Assembly (NCBI GenBank): GCA_038373865.1
Contig: JAXGGA010001603.1
Coordinates: 1-64,000 of the forward strand
DNA: 64,000 bases
Direction: 5' to 3'
Source: Uloborus plumipes
Taxonomy: Eukaryota; Arthropoda; Arachnida; Araneae; Uloboridae
This document shows positions 45,359-56,097 of this stretch, in pieces (the stretch's first letter is position 1; every line of letters starts with the position of its first letter). The notes below the pieces were generated by a model. That model worked only from the letters and a program-made list of their open reading frames with translations, did no database searches and was not told the origin of the DNA. Both the position numbers and the translations under genes were made by a program.

Positions 45359-45630
45359 TACAGGCAGAAGGCAAAATACAACGTGGCTCGCCAGGCCACG
45401 AGGTGAACCGTTAGCAGCGACCTTTTCCCCCGGTAGCTATATGATCACGCCATATTCTCATCAGCACAGTTCCACACCTTGGATTTTGGTTGCCGTTCCC
45501 GGCGGATAGGACAAACGAGCCCTAAACCGCCAGTATGCCATGGACATTTAGACACCGTCCTCTTTTATCCGGGCTTGGGACCGGCATAGGGACGAGACAA
45601 GCTCCATCCTATGGCAGAGTTATTAATATA

Positions 45631-46238
45631 CAGGGTGCGGCAGAGAAACTTGCTGATTTGAAAAGTCAATAAAAGAAAAAGTACTTAAGTAGTACTTTTA
45701 GTACTTCAGTTAGGAAAATTAAGAAGACGTTGTCACTATACTGTTGAACCGCGGCAAATTTGTAGGGATGAAACTGGAGCTCGTTGTGAAGAATTCGTCT
45801 CAGTGTGCAATCAGAAATTCCAAGCGCAGCAGAGTGTATACGCGGCAAGCGCCTGGGAGAGCGCAAAAACGACTCCTTCACTTTCTCGGCGTTTTCTGGA
45901 TTTCTGGAAATCCGTTGACGTTCTGGGCCTTTTTTAGCCACCACTCCCATTTTCCCTGAATCTTTCCACCCACAAAACAGTCGATTCCCGGCCAGGAATG
46001 GGACCCCGGGATGAATTTTGAACCGAGTTCGGAAGGCACGTTGAGTGGCGACCACTGAAAGATTATTTGAAAAGTAAATCTCTCGGTATCGAACGCTCGT
46101 TGCTCTTTTATACAACGCATGACGACAACTAAATTGTGAGATAACAAAACTTCGGGACCCCTCTTTAAAATGAGACTCTCCCCACTCCTTGCAAATAAGC
46201 ATCCAATTAAAATCAGCAAGTTTATCTGCCGCACCCTG
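45631..46238 (-). mobile_element. Mariner-like element copy 2, CAGGGTGCGGCAGAG ends
   Basis: It has the same ends as copy 1 (CAGGGTGCGGCAGAGAAACT; right end GCCGCACCCTG). TA precedes it; the right side reads TG, a one-base decay. At 608 bp it has lost part of the left end region and keeps only the DNA-binding frame. Confidence 0.8.
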
Positions 46239-46256
46239 TGCAGCACAAAAATGCAT
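45666..46256 (-). pseudogene. Transposase N-terminal helix-turn-helix region, no catalytic domain
   Basis: This 196-codon open frame contains VVATQRAFRTRFKIHPGVPF, then RISRNPENAEKVKESFLRSP, then HSAALGISDCTLRRILHNEL: the paired helix-turn-helix region found in arthropod mariner-like transposases. The first residues come from the element's right-end TIR and the last run out of the left end, so the natural start is probably inside. No Asp/Asp/Asp catalytic block follows, so it could bind DNA at most. Confidence 0.75.
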
Positions 46257-46266
46257 TTATAAATAA

Positions 46267-46307
<41 letters not shown>

Positions 46308-46631
46308 GCAGATTTTCATCTTTTCAAAGTGCATACTTCACATTTTCATTTTTGCTATTTCTTGTTTCTTTATTTATCACACTCATCCCAGTTTTCATCG
46401 AGCTTTCGAACAAAGCCCTAACAGTAAAATAATTCCTCTGTAACCTGAACTATTCACTCACTCAAAAGAATCGGTTTACTTACCACTAATACCGATCCAC
46501 TATATGATATTGGATTCTACATACAGAGTCTTAGCTAACAAATCAACAGAAGAAGTGAAAGTAAAAATTTTTTTAAAGTTTTTCTAAAGATTTCTGCAGA
46601 ATTTTAGAGGACAGAAAAAAGTCTGCCATTT
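46239..46631. other. Non-coding with TA microsatellite
   Basis: A TA run lies at about 46271-46300. No gene is seen. The hAT at 46640 inserted just after this stretch. Confidence 0.6.
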
Positions 46632-47178
46632 GTCTTCAACAGGGACGTATCTAAGCCATTTTCGCTCAGGGGCAGGATTTTGCTTCGCCCCCCCCCTATC
46701 AAAATATAATGAAATTTTTGTCGAAAAACTGAGATCGACAACTTCTGGACCGTCATTTAAATGTATACTCAACGTATATTACATAGAAAATGAACAAAAA
46801 GCACAACTAAATACATACAATACTTTCTCAAAGCCAAAGGGACAAGTTTTCCCTCTTCAGACACCCTGAATATCGGGCCAGACAGATCACTGACACCCAT
46901 TGTTTTTAGTGCTCCATTTTCTCATACATTTTCTGCTCAGATGCTTAATGGGTCATTTTGACCATTTCATAATTTTTAAATAATTTTTTTAACTTGCTAT
47001 TTTCTTTTAGAATCACTAAATTATGTTTTGTCACATATTTTAGGTGTGTGAAAAAGTAATTGGTAGTACACTTTGATGCATAATTAAGTATTCAAATGCT
47101 GTTGTAAAACTTCAAGTTGCAAGGAAAATTGTCGTCCGTTACCATACAAAATCAATATGAAATCTCACTTTTAAACTA

Positions 47179-48705
47179 CACTGTGATTCAAAAGTTTAGA
47201 CAAAATGCGAATATGTGAATAAAAAGAAAACTATTCAACGAAATGCTTTCAAATTTCTACTGCGGGTACACAATATGGTCCCAAATACGTGTCTGGAGTT
47301 CTTATAACTATAACTGGAATCAAATTTTGGATATTACAGAAGATAGTTTTTTATATTGTTGCAAAAGTTTAGACAATAGTCAGATTTTATGCAAATATCC
47401 CTCAAAATGTGATTGGTGGAGGAAATGCGGGACTGTATTATTCATTTATAAAGTGCAGAGATTGCTGAACAAATAATCAAAATCTCAAAAGCTCTTTAGT
47501 TCTCGTGTAAAGAAGATGAGAAAGTTTTGAAGCCGAAATTTGAAAATGAACCTACTTTATTAATTTTTTGTCTTTTAAATCGGCTCTAGTATGGTAGTAC
47601 ATTGTCTTTTACTTTGTGGAGAGCAAATTCAGACATGCGTATCGATCAAAAAGTCCAAGAAAAATGATATTTCTTAAGGATGAAGGAATTGAAAAAACGG
47701 CTCAGACTGACGATTTTCCCCTTAATCCTACAAAACTTCAACTTGGGTCAAAAACAGCACGTGACAGCATAAGTAGATGATCATCTGAATCGGAATGCAT
47801 AAAAAAAACAAAGAATTGTGCCTGAGCCTTTTAGTACAGAGTGTCCCAAATAAGCCAGATTTTAATGTGAAAAGCAGCATATGTATCATCGTGACTAAAA
47901 AATGAATGGTACTTTCTTTGATAAAAATTATTAAAATTGGGATGACCTAGATGGATTATAATTCTTTTCGCGGGACTTGAGAAATATCCAATGACCATAT
48001 GCTGTGCTGCTTTTATCAATAAAATCTGGCTTATTTGTTACACTCTGTCCTAAAAGGCTCAGGCACAATTCTTTGTTTTTTTTATGCATTCCGATTCAGA
48101 TGTTCATCTACTTATGCCATCACGTGCTGTTTTTGACCCAAGTTGAAGTTTTGTAGGATTAAGGGGCGAATCGTCAGTCTGAGCCGTTTTTTCAATTCCT
48201 TCATCCTTAAGAAATATCATTTTTCTTGGACTTTTTGATCGATACGCATGTCTGAATTTGCTCTCCACAAAGTAAAAGACAATGTACTACCATACTAGAG
48301 CCGATTTAAAAGACAAACAATTAATAAAGTAGGTTCATTTTCAAATTTCGGCTTCCAAACTTTCTCATCTTCTTTACACGAGAACTAAAGAGCTTTTGAG
48401 ATTTTGATTATTTGTTCAGCAACCTCTGTACTTTATAAATGAATAATACAGTCCCGCATTTCCTCCACCAATCATATTTCAAGGGATATTTGCATAAAAT
48501 CTGACTATTGTCTAAACTTTTGCAACAATGTAAAAAACTATCTTCTGTAATATCCAAAATTTGATTCCAGTTATAGTTGTAAGAACTCCAGACACGTATT
48601 TGGGACCATATTGTGTACTTGCAGTAGAAATTTGAAAGCATTTCGTTGAATAGTTTTCTTTTTATTCACATAATTGCATTTTGTCTAAACTTTTGAATCG
48701 CAGTG
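47179..48705. mobile_element. 1.53-kb palindromic Tc1-like element
   Basis: CACTGTGATTCAAAAGTTTA begins the left arm and its complement ends the right arm, flanked by TA (47177-47178, 48706-48707). The arms are almost identical inverted copies of about 660-760 bp. Each encodes the same 77-codon frame (47243-47476 plus, 48408-48641 minus), which is part of the arm and not a known protein. A small MITE sits at the axis. Confidence 0.88.
47835..48048. mobile_element. 214-bp MITE at the palindrome axis
   Basis: TACAGAGTGTCCCAAATAAG at the left and CTTATTTGTTACACTCTGT at the right are inverted. The non-palindromic spacer of the larger element lies between them, so the inner MITE forms the loop. 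Confidence 0.65.
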
Positions 48706-49904
48706 TATATCATAGCACCTAGAACCAACTTCATTTGAAATTATTTGCGTCCCTGAAGCTTAAAACGATGTTTGTGATTATTAAAATATTGATCAAAAAC
48801 TGTATGGTAGCGGACTTGGCATTTGGTAACGGATTTGACCAGTAACGGACTTGACATTTCAACCAAAATGTCAAATTATGGCTAGGTTGTCGAATTTAAA
48901 AATTGAACAACAATATGCATTTTCTTAGAGTTGTATAATAAACAACATTTCGGGGTAAAAGTTGAGAAAAATTAAAAATTAATACTAAAATCTTTGGTAA
49001 CAGACTTGACAAAGAATAAAAATACGCACCTGGAAGAAATCTTGTGCGAAACTCCACAGTAATACTTCTCGACTAAAGAAAATAAAACGGTACGAAATAT
49101 TTACATCACTAGTTTGTTAAGTTAACTGAATACGTGTTACCATCTTTTGACTGCAGTGAATTTCTTGTTTAGCTAAAATAATCTTAGGGTAACGGACTTG
49201 ACAAGAACTGCCGGACAAAATATATTCATACATTTCTTAATGAAAAAAAATACTATTGCCAATATTTATTATGAATATCATACACTAATAGTCAATATAT
49301 AAAAATAATTTGTTGTATATACTTTTTACACAATTAAGTTTATAAAAAAGAATAGTTGAACTTGCGAAAATTGGAAATGGACAAGCGTTTTTGCCTTGAT
49401 TCTCATTTTTAAAGACTTATATAAAAATAAATAAATAAATTTCAATAATTTTTTGAGTGATAGAATTTTCTTCGGTCTATTTCTTGCAGAAAATAATTGT
49501 TCGCATTGAATTTAAAATATAAGTTATGCTTCAAAATCGTCTTTTTAACCTCCGGACAGCAAATGTAAGCAAATTTTGAAAATGACCCTAATTCTTTTTT
49601 TTTTTTTTTTTTTGAAAGTATGCTTATCAGTTACCAAAAGTTTTTAAGTTGAAATGTCAAGTTAATTCTACAACTTCTCACGCAGTTCAATATGAGACTA
49701 GCTTATAGCTCATGGACTTCTTTTTTCATACTGTCGCGACTTCAAATGTGAGAAGATTTATAAAATGATATCGACGTATATGTGGGATGAATCAAAATGA
49801 ACAGATTAAAATTTTAGAAAATAATATTTAATTATTCAATAAAAGACTAATAACGAAGAAACATTTTAAATACAATTTCTATTTAGTTTCAGCTTTACAT
49901 CACT

Positions 49905-51189
49905 TAGGGGAGAGTGGTAATGAATGGGCCACTTTTTGGATTTGAATTTCTGTAATTTTTTCTAACACTTTGTTTTAACTCTAAATTGGTGTTTTAGTTA
50001 CTTTACTTATCTGGCTATCTAAAAAAGTCATAAAAGTTGGATTAGCACCTGTTTATAATGAATTATAATAGAAAATAAAAATTTTGAAATTTGGCCCATT
50101 CAACCCCACCTATGGGGTTGAATGGGCCATCGAAGGTAATGAATGGGCCACTAAATGAATTCAATGAAAACATGTGGATTTAATCTTTTATTTGCTGGAT
50201 ATGACAAAATAAATGTTGCACTTGACTTGACGATACAAAATCATACTGATTTAAAATTATATAAACATCAAAACTGATGCAATTAAAATAAAACTGATGC
50301 ATACCAATTGTAGCAGAAAAATGACTAAATAATGAGATTGTAAGAAATAAATAACATCAAATATATATGAAAAAAATAACAGATAATACACACTATCGAT
50401 TTAACAAAATTTATATATTTCAAAAATAATATTGAAAATCACTTTCAAAAACTTCATCTTCATTTTCAAACTTGTCAAAATTCAAAAAATTTTTTTAAAA
50501 TTTACTAGACATCGGGAATAAGAAATATCTAACTTAAGTTGCCAAGAAAGAAAATGAAATTGTACTGTGAGGAATATAATATGAAGGAGAGAGGGGGTCT
50601 TTTTCAAGCCATGCACTGCGACCAGAGGTCTATTGTACTATAGGAATATAATATAGATCTGCAAATAATATTTAAAAGTTACTACAAACCTATTTTGACG
50701 ACAGTAATCTTTATCTATGACAGTCAGTTGTGTTTCATATTAATGCGAAAATCCAAAGAAAAGGAAGAAAAACAATATTTAGGTGGCCCATTCATTACCA
50801 TGACATAGTGGCCCATTCAGCCCCACCTATACTTTTGGAATACTTCTAGGTTTTTGGAGTACATTGAATTTAGATAACATCAAAATACATCTTAAGATTA
50901 GTTTATAGATATGGAAAGACTAGCTTATACATATGTATGCAGTGAAATACTTGGTACATTTTAGCTAGGAAATGTTTTAAAGGGAAAAACTTACTTTTCA
51001 GTCAGATTCTTGACCATGCCACTCTAGTTTGAAAATGGCTCAGCGTAAACGAATGAAAATTGGATGAGTTTAGTAGAACAAATAGCTACATCTATTGGTG
51101 GCATCAAAAAAAAATTCATGCAAATACTTTTTCATATTTTGTTAGTGGCCCATTCATCACCATGGCCCATTCATTACCACTCTCCCCTA
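49905..51189. mobile_element. 1.28-kb element with repeated GGTAATGAATGGGCC word
   Basis: Exact inverted ends TAGGGGAGAGTGGTAATGAA are present. The empty site in copy B (CACTTACATTAAA near 62245) shows that TA was the target. The word GGTAATGAATGGGCCAC recurs at the left end, near 50128 and 50145, inverted near 50782 and 50808, and twice inverted at the right end. A 59-bp LINE tail is inserted at 50583. Confidence 0.85.
50583..50641 (-). mobile_element. 59-bp LINE 3' tail with 13-bp TSD
   Basis: AGGAATATAATAT is duplicated exactly (50570-50582, 50642-50654). The insert is only the 3' end block shared with the LINEs at 23201 and 43010 (GCACTGCGACCAGAGGTCTA). It is an extreme 5' truncation. 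Confidence 0.88.
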
Positions 51190-52084
51190 CATTAAATAAC
51201 GAAAACATTAGAACTTAATTTTGCGAGCTTTTTTGACTGCAAAAGTTTTTACTATATCATCAAATGAAAACTTAGACAATAATAAAAATAATAATAAAAA
51301 CAATAATAAATACAAGCTAAGCAATACTAAATACTTTCAAAACAAAAACAGTTTTTTTGAATTCAGAATTGAAAAATTGGGAATCGTGTAAAAGGAGAGT
51401 TCTATCTTTATTCAATTTATCTCAAGTTTTTCGGTAATTTTTATTTTGAAATAAAGAAAAAAGGAAGAAAAAAATGGTTCCAATTATTAAAAAACATAAA
51501 TTAACTAAATACCAAATGAATAATTGTTTTCCTTATCCTTTTCATATTGAATATTATATATTATACGTTTGAAAACTACTTGAAATGAAATTTTAAAAGC
51601 TATAAATACTTTGCAAATCAAAAATATTTTCATGAATTTCACTTTAAAAAAATTCTTAAGTAACAAAAAAAATTTTGCATTTAAACTATTCAATATTCAG
51701 CATTAAAAGAAGTCTGCAATGAAATTTTAAGAAACTTAGAAATCCTAAACTTTACTGTGTTAGAAAAGGAACAAGAACATAAAAAAAGTGAATTATTGAC
51801 TAAATGTTTATAAATTAGCATTTGTTTATTAAATACTTCATGAAAAATCACATATTATGGCTGAAAAATATTTGTACAATTTATTTATTTAAAACCAGAA
51901 TTTAAGTTTGAAAATTGGTACTTTTTACTAACGCCAATAATTTCCAGGAACAAAAAAATGTCCCCTCTTTTTAAAAATTCTTACGTAGCGATTGAATTTC
52001 TTTAACTCTACTCTCAACGCCAATCCCGTATTGAAGTGATAGAGCAAAAGTAGCCAAAATCCCAAATAGCACAGTTCTGTCTCA

Positions 52085-52555
52085 GCGACGTAAAAAATAC
52101 GTCGCACTGCGACGTGCGTAATATCTCAGAGACGTTGCGGCACTTCTATGGAACGTCTCAGAGATGTTCAACGCATGTGGAAATGTCCGTCGCATGTGAC
52201 GTCGCAGAGTCACATCTATAGGCCGTCGCACTGCGACCTTGTTGTCGCAATGCGACAGCTCAGAGATGTTCAACGCATGTGGAAATGTCCGTCGCATGTT
52301 ACGTCGCAGAGTAACATCTATAGGCCGTCGCACTGCGACCTTGTTGTCGCAATGCGACAGCTCAGAGATGTTCTGCTCACGTGGAAATGTTCAACTTCTG
52401 ATACGTCGCAGAGTTACCAGTATGTACTGTCGCACTGCGACCTTGTTGTCTCAATGCGACTATCCTTAGATATATTCTAGAAAGGTGGAAAAAATCCAAC
52501 TTCAGTTCTGTCACAGAGTAACATGCATTAACTGTCACACTGCGACATTAATTAA
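52085..52555. repeat. 102-bp tandem array rich in GTCGCACTGCGAC
   Basis: GAGATGTTC starts units at 52161, 52263, 52365 and, degenerate, 52467. Each unit holds the palindromes GTCGCACTGCGAC and GTCGCAATGCGAC. Frames running through it on both strands are by-products of a period divisible by three. Confidence 0.88.
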
Positions 52556-52793
52556 TTCTGAATAAACTGTAGTAAGAAAAGCTGATATTTTATAATTAAA
52601 TATGGAAAACTGTACAAATACGAATTCGAGTGCAATTATATGTTTTAAACATTGAGCAGGAAATTCATGAAATTAATAAAATTCAATATATAACTTATAA
52701 AGTCCCAAGCAAGAACAGTTTAGAATGCAAATAAACATTTAAAATAAGAAAATTATACAATTGTAAGCAGGAAGATTCAATTGAAAACTATAC

Positions 52794-52931
52794 CTGAGTA
52801 GAAAATCCATGCATTTTTCTGGCGACAAACAGGACCAAAACGATTGCTGAGAATAACAGAAAAAGATACAGCGTCAGAGAGAGTAAGCAAATATTACTAC
52901 TACCCTCTTTCGCCATCCATTTCTGAATAAA
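52794..52931 (-). CDS. Exon-like unit, copy 1: predicted membrane peptide
   Basis: The exon is 138 nt, 46 codons, in phase 0 at both ends, so copies can be joined or skipped without a frameshift. It opens FIQKWMAKEGSSN, then has a 20-residue hydrophobic run (LSLTLYLFLLFSAIVLVLFV), then the basic ARKMHGFSTQ. This looks like a single membrane-spanning helix with a positive following flank. I do not recognise the family. It could be a captured host exon or a small protein of the element; transcription is unproven. Confidence 0.45.
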
Positions 52932-53158
52932 CTGTAGTAAGAAAAGCTGATATTTTATAATTAAATATGGAAAACTAAAAAAATACGAATTCGAGTGCAA
53001 TTATATGTTTTAAACATTGAGCAGGAAATTCATGAAATTAATAAAATTCAATATATAACTTATAAAGTCCCAAGCAAGAACAGTTTAGAATGCAAATAAA
53101 CATTTAAAATAAGAAAATTATACAATTGTAAGCAGGAAGATTCAATTGAAAACTATAC

Positions 53159-53296
53159 CTGAGTAGAAAATCCATGCATTTTTCTGGCGACAAACAGGAC
53201 CAAAACGATTGCTGAGAATAACAGAAAAAGATACAGCGTCAGAGAGAGTAAGCAAATATTACTACTACCCTCTTTCGCCATCCATTTCTGAATAAA
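53159..53296 (-). CDS. Exon-like unit, copy 2
   Basis: Identical in sequence to copy 1 over the exon, with the same acceptor and donor. Confidence 0.45.
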
Positions 53297-53523
53297 CTGT
53301 AGTAAGAAAAGCTGATATTTTATAATTAAATATGGAAAACTAAAAAAATACGAATTCGAGTGCAATTATATGTTTTAAACATTGAGCAGGAAATTCATGA
53401 AATTAATAAAATTTAATATATAACTTATAAAGTCCCAAGCAAGAACAGTTTAGAATGCAAATAAACATTTAAAATAAGAAAATTATACAATTGTAAGCAG
53501 GAAGATTCAATTGAAAACTATAC

Positions 53524-53661
53524 CTGAGTAGAAAATCCATGCATTTTTCTGGCGACAAACAGGATCAAAACGATTGCTGAGAATAACAGAAAAAGATACA
53601 GCGTCAGAGAGAGTAAGCAAATATTACTACTACCCTCTTTCGCCATCCATTTCTGAATAAA
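53524..53661 (-). CDS. Exon-like unit, copy 3
   Basis: Differs from copies 1 and 2 by one substitution that turns one Val of the hydrophobic run into Ile (AIVLVLF to AIVLILF). The splice sites are unchanged. Confidence 0.45.
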
Positions 53662-53888
53662 CTGTAGTAAGAAAAGCTGATATTTTATAATTAAATATGG
53701 AAAACTAAACAAATACGAATTCGAGTGCAATTATATGTTTTAAACATTGAGCAGGAAATTCATGAAATTAATAAAATTCAATATATAACTTATAAAGTCC
53801 CAAGCAAGAACAGTTTAGAATGCAAATAAACATTTAAAATAAGAAAATTATACAATTGTAAGCAGGAAGATTCAATTGAAAACTATAC

Positions 53889-54026
53889 CTGAGTAGAAAA
53901 TCCATGCATTTTTCTGGCGACAAACAGGATCAAAACGATTGCTGAGAATAACAGAAAAAGATACAGCGTCAGAGAGAGTAAGCAAATATTACTACTACCC
54001 TCTTTCGCCATTCATTTCTGAATAAA
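53889..54026 (-). CDS. Exon-like unit, copy 4, with stop before the Met
   Basis: Has the Val to Ile change of copy 3, and TGG has become TGA, so the text reads FIQK-stop-MAKEGSS. As the first full unit on the minus strand, it would have to start translation at MAKEGSS. Just upstream of its acceptor (at 54037) the solo LTR is inserted. Confidence 0.4.
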
Positions 54027-54036
54027 CTGTAGTAAG

Positions 54037-54332
54037 TGTTCTCGCCTTGCTTGCGTATGAGAGCGATAAGTCGACAGTATGGGGACTTGGCTTCGCCAAG
54101 TGACACCTGCCCCTCCTCTCGGTGCGGGGATCAGGTTGCTTGTATTCCCTCTCGAGTCGCCTTGGATATTCCAACGAAGACAGCCATAGGGCTCTCTGTC
54201 TCTCTCTCTTTCCATGCAGTATTGTATCTTAATGTGTGAAGATCAATAAATATGTTTGCTGGAATTGCAACTCATCTATATACAGTCCACTGCCGGGAGA
54301 TATAGTTCTCAACCCTCATCCAAGCGGATCCA
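54037..54332. mobile_element. Candidate solo LTR, 296 bp
   Basis: It begins TGTTCTCGCC and ends CGGATCCA, and lies in the 365-bp unit where the other copies read GTAGTAAGAAAAGC without interruption. The flanks GTAAG and GTAAA fit a 5-bp duplication with one change. A polyadenylation-type CAATAAA and a TATATA box lie inside. Confidence 0.55.
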
Positions 54333-56097
54333 GTAAAAAAAACTGATATTTTATAATTAAATATGGAAAACTAAAAGGATACGAATTCGAGTGCAATTAT
54401 ATGTTTTAAACATTGAGCAGGAAATTCATGAAATTAATAAAATTCAATATAGAACTTATAAAGTCCCAAGCAAGAACAGTTTAGAATGCAAATAAACATT
54501 TAAAATAAGAAAATTATACAATTTAATATTATACCTGAGTAGAAAATCCAGCAATTTAAATTGGAATGAATTTTAATTCCAAGATTTTTGAAGCAAAATG
54601 AAAACATCTTTGAAAACTAACGGTCACCCCAGAATCACGAGTTATGAAAATTAAATTCATGCACATTCCTAAAATTTTTGACTTTTGCAATCAAAATATT
54701 CTTTAAAAAAAAACAACAATTCTATTTACTAACCATATGATTTTTGACAACAGCAGCAACAATTCTATTAACTTAAAATCCATTCAAATTTAACTAACCA
54801 ACTTTTTTTATAGGATCGAAGCCAATCCACCTGAATGCATTTCTTTACAAAACAACACAACTTAAAATAATAAGAGAAATTGTTTGAGATCGAAATAAAT
54901 GGTTTAAGTTTGCGGTGGTGAACGGTTAAGCATGACATAGAAAAAAATGCATTTCCTCTCCCAAAAAACAATTAAAAAGAAATTTTAAAGCACTATTAAA
55001 AAACTTTGTCAGTAAATAAAAGAATATAACACAAACACAATACAAACTGACAAATAAGTTGACTTTTCAAATCGTAGAACAAGACAACAACACACTTTCA
55101 TAAATTTATACGTTGCAGTTAACAGCTTTCGCCAGAAGTTTTCAAAAAATTTTATTCTGCGCATGCGTGATCCGTTTCGAGAGAAGAAGGGACTGTTTCA
55201 GAGAACGTCACACTGATACATCGTGGAGACGTTTGAGTGTTACATCGTGGAGACGTACTTTTTAAAGCGCATGCGATGTGACGAGAATGAGACATTGCGA
55301 CGTCGCTAGAACATTGCTGAGACTAAGTGTGCTATGTGGGATGTAATTCTTACATTAACTAAGCAAAATATTGGTTTGTTTAATGATGTCTATTCAGAAA
55401 CCCGATCAAACGATTTACTTTAAAACCGGTCATTTTTATTATTCAAATTGTTCGGAAATATATATTTTAAATATTTTTTTTATAAAAAATGAGAGCATCT
55501 ATGTAGACTTTAATGCTTAAAGCAGTTGCTGAATATTCTCACCCGGTTAAAGAATGAACCCCTCCTTCCTTTCTGAAAACGGGACTTAGTTGATAAAACT
55601 TAGAAGGTGAAAAAAAAAAACTCTTTCTGTTTTTGCAGTTAACATTTTCCCCAAGATTTTTTTTAAAAATAAATTTTTATTGACTGTAATAGCACCTTTC
55701 TCCATTTGGCGCCCCCCAAGTGGCTGCTTGTATTGCCTCCCACTAGGACTATTCCTGAGGGTGCCAAACTTGATAGTAGGTTTAAAATTTCTCATATGAT
55801 TTCAATTTCTAAAAAACCATAGCATTTTCTAAAAAAGAAAGAGAGCTTTGAACTGAATCTCCATTATTATAGTGCGAGATTTTTCTCAAAGAATGAGAGA
55901 AATTAATTGGCATTCTGCCTGTGCCTACATTGAGCTTTTTTTTAGGGAGAGCTGGTTTTTAAAAATGTCATTTTTTTTTTTTCAAATAATGAAAAGAAAA
56001 TTATGCAGTTACTTATAGCCAATTCAGCGCCCCTAAAATCTAGCGCCCGGGGCACGAGCCCCGTCTGCCCCCCTCTAGTTACGTCCCTGGTCTTCAA

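Larger units (their letters stand above)
43010..45620 (-). mobile_element. RNase H-bearing LINE, internally deleted
   Basis: The minus-strand order is 5' UTR (about 45360-45620), ORF1 start, a deletion junction, reverse transcriptase C-terminal part with YADD, RNase H, and a 3' UTR ending in the shared AAGCACTGCGACCACAGGTC block and an ATGA tail. RT followed by RNase H places it with the I/R1/LOA-like groups. A target duplication was not found. Confidence 0.8.
46950..49588. mobile_element. 2.6-kb insertion with GGGTCATTTT ends, GGTAACGGACTTGACA words
   Basis: The ends GGGTCATTTTGACC and GAAAATGACCC are inverted and flanked by TAAT (46946-46949, 49589-49592); copy B has a single TTAAT at this place. 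The word GGTAACGGACTTGACA and variants occur near 48803, 48823, 48842, 49002 and 49189, and inverted (GTCCGTTACC) near 47127. The palindrome at 47179-48705 is nested inside. Confidence 0.75.
52556..54560 (-). repeat. 365-bp tandem array of an exon-like unit
   Basis: Four full units and partial ones at each end repeat every 365 bases with only a few differences. On the minus strand each unit reads as intron end (TTTTCTTACTACAG), a 138-nt open exon and a donor (CTCAG|GTATAG). The outermost units are broken: the left one keeps only the exon start, the right one only the exon end. A solo LTR interrupts the fourth to fifth unit. Confidence 0.9.
52061..55340. mobile_element. 3.28-kb element with CCCAMATAGCACA ends carrying an exon-like array
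   Basis: The left end CCCAAATAGCACAGTTCTG and right end CTAAGTGTGCTATGTGGG are inverted. The empty site in copy B (CCAAAATGTAATTC) implies a 2-bp AT duplication. Subterminal regions at both ends are rich in GTCGCA/GACGT words. The centre holds a 102-bp array, a 365-bp array and a solo LTR. The stretch 54560-55100 is AT-rich non-coding. I cannot assign a superfamily or find a transposase. Confidence 0.75.
46640..56089. mobile_element. hAT element copy A, 9.45 kb with three nested insertions
   Basis: The left end CAGGGACGTATCTAAG and right end CTAGTTACGTCCCTG are inverted, and GTCTTCAA is duplicated exactly (46632-46639, 56090-56097). The sequence is collinear, inverted, with copy B at 60285-62893 but carries three extra blocks: 46950-49588, 49905-51189 and 52061-55340. 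No transposase is recognisable, so it is non-autonomous. Segments between the insertions are AT-rich non-coding. Confidence 0.9.

Noticed and set aside
47243..47476. 77-codon frame as a gene
   Set aside because: It is mirrored at 48408-48641 as part of the palindrome arms and has no family features.
52082..52480. Long overlapping frames on both strands with repeated peptide motifs
   Set aside because: They come from the 102-bp repeat, whose period is a multiple of three; the repeat is a subterminal DNA array, not a protein gene.
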